A stretch of DNA of 64,000 bases from Paramacrobiotus metropolitanus. Lineage: Eukaryota > Tardigrada > Eutardigrada > Parachela > Macrobiotidae. The stretch lies in assembly GCF_019649055.1 (NCBI RefSeq), contig NW_026570269.1, positions 620,001 through 684,000 on the forward strand. The letters are read 5' to 3'. A model generated the notes under the pieces. The model made no database searches and was not told where the DNA came from. It saw only the letters and a program-made list of their open reading frames with translations. Each line of letters starts with the position of its first letter. The stretch's first letter is position 1. Shown here piece after piece: positions 36,292-49,937 of the stretch. Position numbers and translations under genes: made by a program.

Positions 36292-39200
36292 TTCCGCGTA
36301 CAAATTGCACTTCCCTCTTTAAATAAATCCTGTTCCGGGTTGCAATCTGCAAAATTTATTGCAAAATGATTTTTTCATCTGATTTCGGTATTCGATAAAC
36401 TGGCTTGTAATGGAATTTTCTGAGCGGCAACTGATAAGATGCACCAAGTGACAGTGTAGCGCGGGGTTAATCAACCGGCAAATCTCCGCCACTATCTCAA
36501 CGCCCGAATGGAAATCGATGCTCAAAAAGAAGTGACTTTTATTGCATCAAAAGAGAGCTTAATTTGTAATGAAGACAAGCAAAAGTTACACTCTCCCTGT
36601 CCGGACGAGTCAGAAACCCAGTGGGTGGAGCAGCCTGGGAATCAATCGGATGCCAGCGCACCGGAAGCGCGCCCAGATAGTGCCCGGCGGATAATGCGTA
36701 CGCCGGGTGAGCATGCGCCACGCCGAATAATAATCATATTTTTCTAGCTAGCATCTTAAAAAGTGCTTGCAGATAACTTGTGCATTTGTCAGCTGACATG
36801 TAAATTGGACGCTGAATACAATCACAAGAATCAGCGTTAAGAGGGTCCTTTCTGCTTCATCTACATACTTAACGACGTGATGATGAAAAAAATTACTAAA
36901 TGATTGGCTTGATGGGATTTTAACGCACACATTCACACTGTAGGCAGAATAAACAGGCTAATATGCAAGTTGCAGCCTATTGTACTTCCCAAGGAGCAGG
37001 ATTTCAGGCCTGTATGGTACTTCCGGTGATGAACCATATCAAAACTTTATTCGCATACTGCAAGGGATAACGCATGCCAGCAGCAAATCTTTGATGCAAA
37101 ACAGCTCCTTCCAGTAACAGTGTTGTAGCAAACAAAATTCATCAGTACATTACAACAAACATAATTTTTGTAGATTTCAAAATCAATTGTTAAAAATGAT
37201 AAAAAATTAGTTCGCCGTTCCATTAATACCGGGATTCTTATTGTTAGTATGAGTAAAAGAATTTATGGACAGACAGTCTCTGGGCCATCTTTTTACGAGT
37301 AAACTAACTTGTAGATGAGGAAGCAAAGCAAGTACTGCATGAACAAATTCGTTCATAAAGCAATATCTGGCTCCATACGAGTTTCGCATTCGGAGCAGAG
37401 TTAATTACTGTGGTTCGTTATAACAAATACAATTGACAAGGTATGAATTGCAAGTCAACACATATGCCGCTGTATACGATTAACCAAAGCATGTGTAAAC
37501 AGCTGGCACACCATGCGATAACCCAAAAATGTCACAGCTTCTCAAATCTCCACGTCTGTCATCCCATTATTATCTTGTCACTATTTCGCTTTCATACAGC
37601 TGTATAACTATTAACAACAGAGTACATGGTTTAAAAAACCAGAACCTACTAAACGCAATTGTTTTCAAGGTTGGGATACGGACGCTACATGTCAGCCCAT
37701 TATTACTTGTAAGTTCCAATTGCTTTTAGGAGAAGGTGTTGATCGAAAAAAGGTGGTACAGTTCGATAATTTGAAAATGTGATTGCATTAAAACCGATGG
37801 GTCAGAAAGCTACGTATCTCGCTGGTCAGTTCGATCGAGCCATCAAAATTTTGGAACAAACCGCTAACCTTAATTTACAAGTTCCGTGCAATACTTATTA
37901 AAAACTGCTAGCACATATTTATAATTATGACGATTGTACATACCTTATTGGTACTGCCGTACAGCAAGTGGCGCTAATCCAGCCGGAAGTTAGGAAACAG
38001 GGATCATAACAAAAACTTCCTTATCCGGATGGGTACCAAAAAGTATTTTTACCGTACTTAACGATCGCTAACCATACGAATTTCTGGTAATTTCACGCAT
38101 GACGGGACAAAACTACCGCGTCCAGAAGTGGCAACTGGCAAGCTTTTAATAGCGTATGCTTAACAGTATACCTCGAGTTGAACAAGTGAACTCAACAAAA
38201 ACGACGTGGTCAAGAACAGCAAGCTCGGCACGTTTTCCAAACAACAGCGCTTCCACGTTTGTTCCTCAAAGGGGTTCTTGACGATAATAGTGCAGAATGG
38301 AGAAAGTGTTGAGCAATTAAAGACAGACTGCTAATATGATGGGCTGTTTTGAATGACAGTAGATTGAGTAGAAGTAGTAGTTTAACGGCATACAGAGAGG
38401 AGAAAAGCAGCAGTATTCGTATCGGCTGATCGCTATTGCGCCATCGCTGCCCCATCCATATCATTATTTGATCCGTTATAAACGAAGAGCAGACCATTGC
38501 ATCATAATGATCATATGCAACTATTCGGTATACGCATCTTGTATTGTACGCCGTACATCTTTACGCATAACAAATAAACCAGGGTTTTGCGCTAAATTTC
38601 CTCCATTCTCTCGACCTCAGGATTCAGACTTACTGCATGGCATTTACAGCGAGATATTTGTTCAGATGCTCAGTCTTCTGTACGCCGTGCGGGAGTCTGA
38701 GATTGAGCGGGAACAGGCAGCGCGATGACGAAACTGTACGCTCCACAGGCATCCGACTGAACCGAGTGTGGAGTTACATGCCCGAAACGTAAAACGTCCT
38801 CCTGGGATTCGGCGTAATGCACGTTTCTGTGACGATTTTGTCAGTCGGTTGGAGAATGATAGCCCGGCAGTTTCCCTTGGACGATGGTGTACAGCGCACA
38901 TATGTGTAGTTTTTATATCCCTTTGTGACCGTGAATGTGCTCATAAAAGTTAAGAAATTTCTTTTGTGTGACAAGTATATTCCTAATGTCATGGTCAGCG
39001 TTGCCTCACAGTTGGGAAAGTAAGTCCCTAGCGAGGATATCGTCGATTTGTGTTGTACCATGCAAAGGGCCACTTGGAGTCCTTGGGATTTGTACGAATA
39101 ATAATAATATTAGTAATAGTGTTTGCACTTGATCGCAAAAGACCCAAATAAATCATTATTATTTATAATATTACAGTGAATTCACGAATACAGTAAGTAT

Positions 39201-41102
39201 TAAAGTGAAAGTGGATCTGTGGAGATGTAAGAGTGTGTTTCATAACTTCGTACCATATAAAAACCTTTTTTATTAATAGTGTTTGTGTTGTACGAGTATT
39301 ATTTCGATTATTGGATATAAAACGATAAACCGGAAGCGTGAAGGATGAGAACACTATCTGTACTGGCCAGTGGCCATCACAGTGGCGACTAGCGACAATC
39401 CATGCATTGCAGTAGATTCTTTAAATTTAATTGCACGAGGTGTATGGTCATGCGTATTAGTTCTAATAATGCACTTTTCATACAAAATCATGCTTCCCCG
39501 ATAGTAAAGATCGAAGCTTAAATGACATGCTTACAAAATTAATGGCTCAGTTAAAAGAAGTGAAAGGAACAGGCTGAGCATTACGTACCGGTTTTGCTTA
39601 TGCTTATGGAACTTCCATGGTTGCACGCAACCGCTCACCTGAACCAATTTAAACATTCATACCGTGTCGATGTCACTGTCAGTCCCGACTACTGCGAATG
39701 CAGAACAAATTTATATTTATGTACACTCTGCGAGTATGAATAAACGATTTTACTCTGTCATAAATATGCAATAAGGAATAATTCAAAATAACACTGAATT
39801 CAAAATAAATTTTGCTTGTAAAAATTTAATATTATGGTTAGGAATAAGGTTAAGATACGTAGCTCGTATTTGTTGAAGACGAATCCGCTGTTGGGCTTTG
39901 GCACCGTTTGCACTTTGCAGTCTACTAATTGTTTAAATAAAGAGTGCCGATACTCTCACATGTAGTAATACGATAGCAATTACAAAAAAATATTACATAT
40001 TACTCGAAATCACGGTTTCACCGGCGCGTCGAAACTGCATTCGTCATATATCGACTCGTACAAATTCCTGGACAGATTTTAATTAACACCGCGAAATGGC
40101 CATTTCCACAACGAACAGTACAGTAATGATTGCTAATAAAGATGAGCGCCTGAAATTAAATGTCCATTTGAGCCACTTGGTTTGCAGCGCCAAAACATAA
40201 TCTCAGCGTGAAGACTTCCACTCGACGCCGGTGAATAAGCTCTTCCATATCCGCCGCACAGCGACACTAACCATGTAATTGTCTCCACATGCATCAAAAT
40301 CGATGCCCCTGTTATCTTTACGTCGTTCTATTCCTTTTCTTAAAATGCAATTCTCTCAAGAATTCTTTAAAACTGATTGTAAGAATGCTGCCGATGCTTG
40401 TGCCAGCGATATTTTTATTACTGACAAAAAAGCTGTTCTGTCATACACCGTTTAATTATTGTTCACTTGTTTTGCTGTTTCCAAGCACTGAACAGCGGAT
40501 ATAAAAAACGCATAATATTGTTCATTATAAAAAAGGAGCGAAAAGAAAACAATGTGCAGTCGATCATAAAGTACTTACATCCATAAACTAAATTATCATA
40601 AATCAATGGATTCCAAGTCCTTATAAATTATTACTAAATTAACACTTCCGGCCAATTATCCTTTCACTGTAAAAAATTTCCATATATAACGACACTGACG
40701 CAGATCAGGTTTTCGGCAACAGAATGGAATGCACATAATTTCGAAGAATAATCAATATTTCGGCCACCAAAACTCACAATCACACTGCCTGCTCCGCGAG
40801 CTCAATATTCATATTAATATTGTAAACCAAGCAAAAAAAGTACAAATTACAAACTCTAACAAGCGCGGCAACCATGTGCGTAACAGGAAAAGATTCGTAT
40901 AAATTGTCTCAAAATGAAATGAGCAACAATGAATAACAACGAGGTAAAACGGCAAAACAACATAAAATTTAAATATATTAAAACACCGACAGTAGGACAC
41001 TAAATTACCGATCAGCAACAGCACTGCCTACTGCGCCCTAAACATTACAACCGGGCTCCACCGCGGCATCGTAAAGCCGGAAATGGATCATTGCAGAAGT
41101 TC
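36292..41102. other. gene-poor interval
   Basis: About 4.8 kb without a supported gene. Two weak points deserve note. The frame 36508-36747 (+) begins MEIDAQKEVTFIASKESL and could be a first exon with a donor at CCGG|GTGAGC near 36706. The stretch 38590-38870 (+) has GC-richer open frames with a basic NVKRPPGIRRNARF motif like the ends of some retroelement proteins. Neither is convincing. The 36.3 kb end should contain the NOS1AP promoter. Confidence 0.4.
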
Positions 41103-41604
41103 TCACGAAGGTACGCGTACCAACGCACCGTAAACAATGCAGGTGACAATTACGACAATCCCCAGAACGGCCAGGATTATGTAAGACGTTTGCTGTGAAG
41201 ACAAATTAATACAGATGCAATTCTACATGTTGCGTACAGTACAAATGCTTTTCTTCAAATTTATCATATGTTCGACACATGATACCATGGTGTTATGCAG
41301 AAAGCTGCGATAAACTAAATAACTCTACAAAACTACAAACACCTGATCTACAAAACTCCTGATCTACAAAAGTGAAAGTCAGGGACATCAAATCCAAATA
41401 TTTGTACGGTTAGAAATTAATTCAAATTATCAATTAGGATAAGGTCTATACGAGCACCCTATATCCATATATGTTTTATGCAAATTTCAAACGGTACGGT
41501 AGTCGGATGGGTTACCTTGACAGATTCGCCAAAATTTCGCTTTTTCTCTATTTGGCGCTGATGCTGTTTAACGTCTTTCTGAACGACTTTACGGTCGTGA
41601 TGTC
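41103..41604 (-). CDS. probable small tail-anchored protein, 5' end not found
   Basis: Two exons fit in phase: 41516-41604 (TTTCAG|GACATC ... GTCAAG|GTAACC) and 41103-41192 (TTCACAG|CAAACG). They encode about 59 residues: a charged, helix-prone segment (DRKVVQKDVKQHQRQIEKKR) and then a single hydrophobic segment (YIILAVLGIVVIVTCIVYGA) with the short tail LVRVPS before TGA. Architecture and length resemble SMCO4-type microproteins (basic coiled segment, one TM helix, very short tail), but identity is too low to claim this by eye. A start exon ending in phase 1 is needed upstream and was not identified. Confidence 0.5.
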
Positions 41605-43275
41605 CTGAAACGAAAAACTCATAATCAACATGCAACCTTAATTCGAAATAACACAACACAACCAACCATGCAAATTCGTAATTATTTTTTGCCTGTACGC
41701 AGAGTGAATACATTCCGGTAGTGAATATTGCATTTTAATGATTTTATAAAAGTTTAACAAATTCTCCTGTAGTAGGTTAGTTTACTTAGTTAGTACTTAG
41801 TACAGAAGTATCAGACCACGACATTATCCCCACAGGAGAATTCGTCAAACTTCATGTGCAGTACCTTAAAATGCAAAAAATATTTCAAAAAGCCGGCAAT
41901 GCAATATAAATGCATTGTATTTTTGCTTAGGTCAAAAAATATGACCGAATAGCATGGCAACAAATAAATACTTTTTCTGTTTCAGAAGGTGTAGTTTGTA
42001 CCTATAGAAAAACGGGGTGCGAAAGGGGGTGCCTAACTGCCTATAGTTAACGGGGCTACGGGAGTGAAAGGGTTTCACCCATATTATTAATTATCTATGG
42101 ACGGTTACGGTTAGTTCGCGTGTCGAAACGAACGTGTTCGTGTGAAACGAAGCAGCGCTTTCCTTTTTATCAGGAAGTTTTCCTTACCAATTTTCCGCCT
42201 ATAATCGTCCACTGGGGCGCCTTTAAAATTTTTCGCGTCCCGCGCCATTCCTTTGAAAACAATACTGATTCCGGATTAGTGTTCTGCAACATAAATTTTT
42301 ACATAATACGTATAAGCGATTTACCACGATGTGCCTTCTAAGTTGCAGTGGCTTTATCCAGTCAACAGTTTACACCACCGAAATGCATTTAAGGATTGCG
42401 ATTACGGCTGAATAGTGAACACCGGCAGTGTTTTTTCCGAACACTGTTTCACAGCAGATAGGTACATCTTTTTAAGAACGTCGAACGATCTTTGAAGTCT
42501 CGAATGTATGAAGTAATTAGTTATTAGTAATTCAGTTTAACAGATTTACTAACCTGTGTTCTGCTTCAATTTGCATCAGTTTTTCAGCCCTGCAGAAGTG
42601 CAGATTACAAAAATTATGGTTGAACAAACATCACTAAAGCTTAAAACCAACAGCAATTATTCTGTAAACATAAAAATGATAAAACTAACAGGTAAACGGC
42701 ACGAAAACCACAAAACTAATTAAACCGTAAAAACTAAAAAGAGGGTGCGAAACTGCGAAACTTGCGAAGCAAAACTGAAAACTGAAATAAAAAGGGAGAT
42801 CGAGCCGCACAGTTAAAAACGGCAGTAATAACGAATCAGCTGTTTAGCTCATTAACCTAAAACTGAAGCAAAAGTTTTAAACAATACAATGAATAGACGG
42901 AAAACAAAAACAAAAACCAAAACAGAAGTTATGCATAAAAAAATAAAAAATAGAAAATCCCTGGATCTGCCACGCTCTACTGAAAAGTCTGAAACCACTG
43001 TAATAATTGGCTGGTCTTAGCTCCTCCCATCACAGCGCTATATGAAGGAAGCCGCCGCTCGATGCAGTTTACAGTTTACACATGAGAGCTTCTGTTTGCG
43101 AGAAAGTTTGAAGTTCAGTCTTTCACGTTTTCGCTTTTATTGAGATTTTTAACTTTTGTCAAACAAGACGAGTATTCATAGTGATACTGGTAAAATTTTG
43201 AATTAAAAAAAGACTTTGTAAATCTGGCACACGACATTACCTCTATTGAAGTTTGTTATCTTCTGCGCAAGAAAC
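41605..43275. other. spacer upstream of RWDD1
   Basis: AT-rich. It may contain the missing first exon of the tail-anchored gene and the RWDD1 promoter. No coding frame is convincing. Confidence 0.4.
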
Positions 43276-45230
43276 ATGGATCGAAGGGAAGAACAACAAA
43301 TAGAAATTGACAGCCTATTGTCGATTTACCCTGACGAGCTGACAGGTTCGTGTGCGCTGGTGTTACTTATCTTTGCAGGCTTACTTATCTTGACGGCTTT
43401 TCGGAATTTTTCTGGATTTTGTGGGTTTCACGCTTAATGAAAGCTAGCCCAGTTCGCTTAACAACCTATGACGAAGTTTTTTGACAGTTCTCACTTCCGA
43501 AAACTCCGATCCGGAAATCCCAGAAATCGCGGTGGATCCCGGTGATGAAAGAATTCAGTTTACATTAAAGATTTCGTCGTCTGAAGCAGCGGTGGGAAAT
43601 TCAGGTTTGAAACTACACTGATCTGATAATACTGATTGCAGAATCTGATTTAAACTTCCGTGATCTAGCGGTGTCACATTAACATCTGTTTTCTCACATT
43701 TTCTGATTTTCTCCATTTATTTGTGTTGTTGGTAACATACATACAAACACCGTTAGTGAACGATTGCGGATTCGTTTCCGGCGATGATATGCACATTGCA
43801 CAGTACGAATCACCACGAGAGTTGAGCTTTAATGCGTTTACTAAACTTTTGGTAGAACTTACGAGAAGTACAGTATTTCATGCTTTTTTAAATGTTTTAC
43901 TAGTTATTAGTAACCAGTTCAATATTGGTACTGTGGTAACTTCCGGTCGCCGGTGTAATAAAAAATCACGTTTTTATTTTTTGATATTTTTGAAAAACAT
44001 AAAACGAATTTGGAAAGTTCTTACTAGCATGATAACTGATTCCTCTAGCTGGATCTGTGATAACTACGCTGTGGAAGTTCGTTTTTCCGGATGAGTATCC
44101 AGATGTTGCGCCTGAAATACGCTTGATCGATCCTGGAGAAATGCCGCCGGATTCCAAGGACGAACTTTCTAAAGTCGCTGATGCAGCAGTGCGTTTATTC
44201 AGTTTCATTTTTCGACATGCCATCACCTTCTGCGACGGATTACTTACCATCACTAATCGCTGACCGAATTCTTCCAGGCACAAGAGAGCATCGGTATGGC
44301 ATCGGTTTTTACCGTTGTTTCTGCCGTACAGGATTACCTTAACAAGCATGCTGAAGATTGCCTGAATCGTTTTAAAGAGATGTCTTTGCGGGCCAAGCGG
44401 GAAGAAGAAGAGGAAGAAAGGGTACGCGGATAAGTTCTGCTATGGTTATTGCTGCTTACGGCTACGGCTTGTTATGGATAAAAACTTTATTAACTTTCCT
44501 CATGGCATAATTCGAGCTACAAATTTATCATAAGAGGATTACATTGCCGCCGTAGCAGTACTACTCTAGTATCTAATTATACGTTTGCGGTTTAAAAATT
44601 TATTGCTGTCTTTTATTTCAACAGCGGAAAATTGAAGGAACTAGAGTCAATGTGGAGAGTTTTATTGTATGGAAGGCTAAGTTTGATGCCGAACGTACAA
44701 AGAAAACAAAAACTCCGGAAACGACGGCAGTGAAACGCTTAACCGGTATTTACAAAAATGAGTATAACATTAACTCGAATTCGTTTATTTACGAGTCACT
44801 TGTTTATTTCTCTTGTAATATACACTTGTTTTTCTTTTGCTTATCAAAGGTCGCCAGATGTTCGAACAAAACACTAATCTGGATAGTTCCGATCAGCAGC
44901 TAATGGAAGAAGGTAGCCTTAATTTTAATTCGACTGTTGGTTTGACAGTTGTGAGTTTGCCCCTTGTCTCTTTGTCTGTTGTGAATTTGAAACCAAATTT
45001 TGTTATTATTCAAGGACAGTATTTGGTTTATGCTTGTTTAATGTTATTATGCGTATTATGGAGGAGCTTGTCTTTGCATTGTTCCGCCAGCTGCGTTTTT
45101 ACGAATTTTTTTTTGTCTAGGAGAAGAGTGTGCGGATATTGATGAACGAGAAGAGACTGGACAAGGGGATGATGATTTCGACCGAGAATTATTCGAACAA
45201 GAACTACTTAATGAGGAAAACGATAATTAA
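43276..45230 (+). CDS. RWDD1: RWD domain-containing protein 1 (with an apparent 1-base deletion)
   Basis: Exons 43276-43345, 43489-43604, 44049-44188, 44278-44421, 44625-44745, 44850-44912 and 45121-45230. The start MDRREEQQIEIDSLLSIYPD is a clear RWD domain beginning. Later exons give TTLWKFVFPDEYPDVAPEIR, ESIGMASVFTVVSAVQDYLN, VNVESFIVWKAKFDAER, LTGRQMFEQNTNLDSSD and an acidic tail ending NEENDN, all in the order of human RWDD1 (243 residues). RWDD1 partners the DRG2 GTPase. Exon 2 is broken: with the two T at 43560-43561 the frame hits TAA at once. Three T would keep it open to the donor and make every later phase agree (254 residues). AATAAA hexamers follow at about 45386-45410. Confidence 0.9.
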
Positions 45231-46150
45231 CAATTTTGTCGTTTTTAGCGGTTTTCTCTGCTTTACTTTTGATACGCTTTTCTACAGTTTACTTATGACG
45301 TAAACATCATTGCTACTTACTTTTACTGGTACTGTAGAGATGCCGGTATTATAGTGTAGCCTTTTAGATACTATTAAAATTTAGAATAATAAAATATATT
45401 TTATGAATAAATATATTTTATGTGTTTTTAGTTTTGGACTGCAGTTACTTACGTTCGTTCTTGTGGCGGAGTCGCACTATGTCTACGGCATTTGTAGTAC
45501 ACATAGAAATACTTCTATGTATCTGTAAACTCGTATTATTAAACAGTAAGAAAGATAGAAAATACTTCAAATAATACGAAGTATATGTATACGAGAGCTT
45601 GCCACAAGGAGCTTGATGGAAGTACGCAATACGCATACTCTTGGCTCTACTTCTTGAAGGTCCCGAGTTTGGGAACGTTAATATTATTTTGTTTTTTTGT
45701 ATGATTATTGATGTGTGCACAAACCACCAAAGTGCAAAACGTTTGTCCTGCATTCATCTCATTTCCTCGTGCTGAGCTGTTTGAACATCAGCTGATCCAA
45801 CCGATACCTCTCGAATATCGTTTCAGCAGTACGATCCCTGTTATAATACTCTCGTTATGCGTCTACAGACAATGAAACACTGGGAAATAACCTACCGCTT
45901 CAGTTTTTCCTCTCCTCTGCTTCGCGACTGTTTATTTCCTTACGAGTTTGTTGAACCTGGGGTTGTGAGTGGTAGCGCCGAAGCCAGAGTGGTGCACCGT
46001 TTTTTACTTTGTTTTACACGAATTTCTGAATTGAATTTGGACACTTTTTGTTTTATTTTCCAAGGCTCGTTTTTTAGGATTAAAATTGTGAATACTTTTT
46101 TAATTTTTTTAGGTTTTACATCATCACTAATTTTGATTCGACCAGATCTG
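45231..46150. other. intergenic, RWDD1 3' end and RANBP9/10 promoter
   Basis: This holds the RWDD1 poly(A) signals at its left end. No gene is seen. Confidence 0.45.
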
Positions 46151-46655
46151 GAAAGGTAAGAAAGCAACAGAGACTACGAGTCAACCGCCTTTGCCCAATC
46201 CTTGCAGAGACAATCACCATGCACTCTTTAGTCTTTTAGTTCATTTGTTGCACCGTTTCTCGCAGCAACGTTTTTTTCTCCTGAATTTTATTCGTATTAA
46301 TACTTTGTATTTCCCTGATGTCGATGTCGTTCAGTTTTGGGTGGCTTTTGTAGGTTCATTTTTATGATGTAAGAGCGTATTTCGGACTGCTGTGTCGTAT
46401 ACACGGTACGCTTCTGCTTGTTATAATCGTGTTTTGGCTTCACTCGGAACTTGACGTGTAGATTGTTGCGGTAAATGCGTACGGCAGTACAGGCTGTCGA
46501 TGTTGTCAGCCAGTTTGTTTTTAGTTACGATAAGTTATTACTTATTCGTTTCTTAATTTTTCAGTTTATATTTTACATTTTAGGTTTTCGATCTGAATTT
46601 GCCAACTTCAGGTTAGGAACTAGGAAGATTTTGTTTTTTCATTATCTTTGTAGTA

Positions 46656-49600
46656 ATGTACCCAACCGGGTCTTCCATTCAGCCAGTTAGTAATAGTATG
46701 GAACAGCGCCTTGCCGAAATGTATCCCTGGGTGAACCAGCAGGAAACTCCGATTCCTGTGGGTTGGAGTACCAAAGACAGGCACACGTACATAACCATCG
46801 TCGGAGCCAATGGATTACGGTTGCAGTACAAGGGTATGTGAAAAAATGATGAAACGGCTTATGGTTTCAAAGCAGTTATGCAGTATTTTAAATCTTCTCA
46901 CTGGCTGTACTGTGTACTTATTGTCACGCACGTGAAGCCTGATTTTTACTCTTTTGGTTTGTCTGCTATTGATCCTTACTTCATGATCATATTTATCAGG
47001 GTATTACATTTTGTAGTTTTTGATGAATCTAATTGTTTTCTTGTTACTTCGCTTGAGAAACATACGGTCGAAAATAATCAAAAGTCGCTTTATTTAAGCC
47101 TTTGGTGCTGCGACACGACAGGACGAATCGATATTGATTTCTTCCGTTGTTTGTCATCACTCACAGGTCCGGGAAAGTCACAAAAAGACGCTTCTGCTAT
47201 CCGCGCCACTCACCCGATTCCCGCATCCTGTGGCCTGTTTTATTTCGAAGTGAAGGTGATCAGCAAGGGCAAAGAAGGCTATATTGGCGTGGGTTTGTGT
47301 TTGGAAGATGTTAATCTCAATCGTCTGCCCGGCTGGGATAAAGGCTCTTTTGGTTATCACGGCGATGATGGACACTCATTCTGGAGCTCCGGTACGGGAC
47401 GCTCGTACGGACCCACGTTCACTACCAATGATGTCATTGGCTGCGGAGTGGATTTGGTGAACAATTCGTGCTTCTACACCAAGAACGGACTCATGCTGGG
47501 AGTGGCCTTTGAAAACTTGCCATCCAATTTGTACCCTTGTGTTGGACTACAGTCGGTGGGAGAAAACGTGGAGACGAATTTCGGTCAGACGGAATTTATG
47601 TTTGACTTGACGGATCTGCGGAAGGTACTGAATGTCAACCGTTTCTGATTAAGAACGGAATCTTTAGCTTTTTGCCTTAGAAATTTGGAGTGCTGGTGTA
47701 TCACAGTTTTTCTTAAATCTTTCGTACTCGTAGTAATGGCTCATTTTAAACTTACTTTATCCATTCGAATATCACTGTATATTTCGTTGTAATTTGTTTG
47801 CAGGAACTGAGAAAACAGTCTCGCGATATGATCGCCAAATACCATCCTAAATTGACACGTGGTGAATGGGAACAGGCCATGCAGAGGTCGGTTGATGATG
47901 GTCTAATTTTTTTATGGTCGAAGCATGATGTTATAATTATTCTTATCTATCTGATTATATAAATGATCAGCACAGTACCATGCGTAATGCAATTTTGAAG
48001 ACTGATTAAGAAATTACAGCAGATATTGGTGTATTTTCAGGATCGTTTCGGATTATCTGGTGCATAACGGGTATTATTCCGCCGCTGAATCCTTCGCCAA
48101 ATCTACCGGTATCGAAATTAAGGAACAGATAACCTCCATGTCGAACCGGCAGACTATCCAAAAACTGATTCTGGATGGCAAGATCAGTGAGGCCATTGCC
48201 CTGACGCAGGATCTCTATCCCGGCCTGTTGGAAAAGAATCCCAATTTGCTCTTCCGATTGAAAGTTCGCCAGTTTATTGAAATGGTTACCGGATGCGATC
48301 CGGGGCATGCGTCTGATTCGGTGACGTCCACCCACAGCAGTGGACTGTCTAAATCCCTGCGGCACAGCCGGACACCCAGTCCCAATCCCCGAGACATCCA
48401 TCGGAAGCACGATCACTCGAACGGATCTGTCAAGGAAGAGCGACCCAATGGCCTGGGGGTGGTGTACGATAATCTAATGGAGACAGAGATTGTTTCCGAA
48501 GATGGATCTTTGGACAATGATATGGATGTGGATTGTTTGACGAGCAATGGTTTGTACGGTGTTGTCATTAAGTGCAACCGCCATGAGCATTATGACATGT
48601 GCAATAATTCTCAGGGGCAAGTGATTACCATGTGAATGGTGCTACGCAAAGCAACGGTACGCCACAAGCCATGGATTTCGAAGACGAAGACGAGGAAAAT
48701 CGCGTTCCTGTGGGTAATCCTATTCTCCTTACCAGGATCCTCACTTTCGGCAAGCAGCTGCAAGAATTCTACACTGATATGCGAATGGACCAAGGCAGAG
48801 ACAGCGAAAACCAAAAATTACTATCGGTTAGCTTTAGCGCGTTTAAAATGGACAATGCGGACTTAGTTTAGCACATTGTTTATTCTGGGTTTTGTTGCAC
48901 AGGATGCGTTTAGCTTTATCGCATACGAAGACCCATGGAAGTCACCTAATCGTCATATGTTGGAACAGCTGCAGAGGGAACCGGTTTGTGCCGCACTGAA
49001 CAGCGCCATTTTAGGTACTGTACGTATGTGGTTAACAGTGAACACGGAAGCTTTTAATAGCGAATTGATTACGCAATGTCGCTAGCAGCTTGACTTACAT
49101 TCATTCGCGCTCTAACTGCCGTTTGAACGGTGCGCTTAGTATGCAGTACAGTTTATTGTCAAGTGTTGCATGGTAAAATATTAGATACTTGCGTCGTGAT
49201 GCCGTGCGTTGGAAACATACAGTATTGTAGATGCTACAAATTGTGAATTGTCGGCTTTGCTTTAGTAACTTGTTAATTTTGTTATAGTTTTGCTTTTGCG
49301 CGTAATACATTGAGCAGTATGTACCGATGAGGCCAAAAGGGCTCTAATTTGGTTGTTTTATGTTTTGAATCTTTATAGAAAACTTTTTTTCGTAGCTCGT
49401 GCGGTAAGCAGTAAGCAAGATGCAGAAGCTAATCAATAATTTCAATAGAATTATTGAAAATCTCAATAATTTAACGCTCAATTATGATCTCGAGAACAGA
49501 CGCCTCATTGCCCCGCGGAATCTCCGGCGACAGGCGTTGAATTGTTTACGTTGCACTTTTTCGGAGTATATCTGTAAAAACGATGTTTTATAAAAAATAA

Positions 49601-49937
49601 TGTTAGGTTATATTCAGCCATGCTTCTCAATACTGTTTGAAATAATGTGATGTTTTCCTCCAATCGAAACTTCCTTTTTTCGACAGGTGCTGATCGGCAG
49701 TCATCTCACCCTGCCTTGAAGATTATTGTTGCCCATTTGAAACGCCTGTTCCCGCTGATGGCCAAAAAGGGCAGCGGTGCTATTGCCTTTACCAATGTCT
49801 TTGAACTGCTGCGATCTCTAGAAACCCCACAGCCGGCTCTGACAGGCAGCGGTTCCGGACCTTCCGGTCGAAGTTATTCGAGTTATGCGTCAGCTAGATT
49901 GCTGCCCATGTCGACTGATGCCAACATCACTCTATGA
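46656..49937 (+). CDS. RANBP9: Ran-binding protein 9/10 (SPRY-LisH-CTLH-CRA)
   Basis: Seven coding exons: 46656-46833, 47167-47624, 47804-47886, 48041-48549, 48615-48826, 48903-49014, 49687-49937; 600 residues, phases closed. A 5' UTR intron is likely at 46156-46653 (GAAAG|GTAAGA ... TTTGTAG). The SPRY domain fills about residues 70-205 ([45 protein letters not shown]). The LisH motif starts at residue 240 ([20 protein letters not shown]), CTLH follows at about 276-333, and the CRA domain at the C-terminus has [12 protein letters not shown] and HLKRLFPLM. It is the scaffold subunit of the CTLH/GID E3 ligase. At 600 residues it is nearer RANBP10 (620) than RANBP9 (729); invertebrates usually have one copy. 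The donor of exon 3 (GTCGGT) is unusual. Confidence 0.93.

Noticed and set aside
38590-38870. Possible retroelement-like coding remnant
   Set aside because: The basic RPPGIRRNARF-type motif is suggestive, but there is no second conserved block and stops interrupt the frame.
45857-46159. 100-codon plus-strand frame upstream of RANBP9/10
   Set aside because: It overlaps the inferred 5' UTR exon and donor at 46155; its Phe/Leu-rich content looks like T-rich non-coding sequence.
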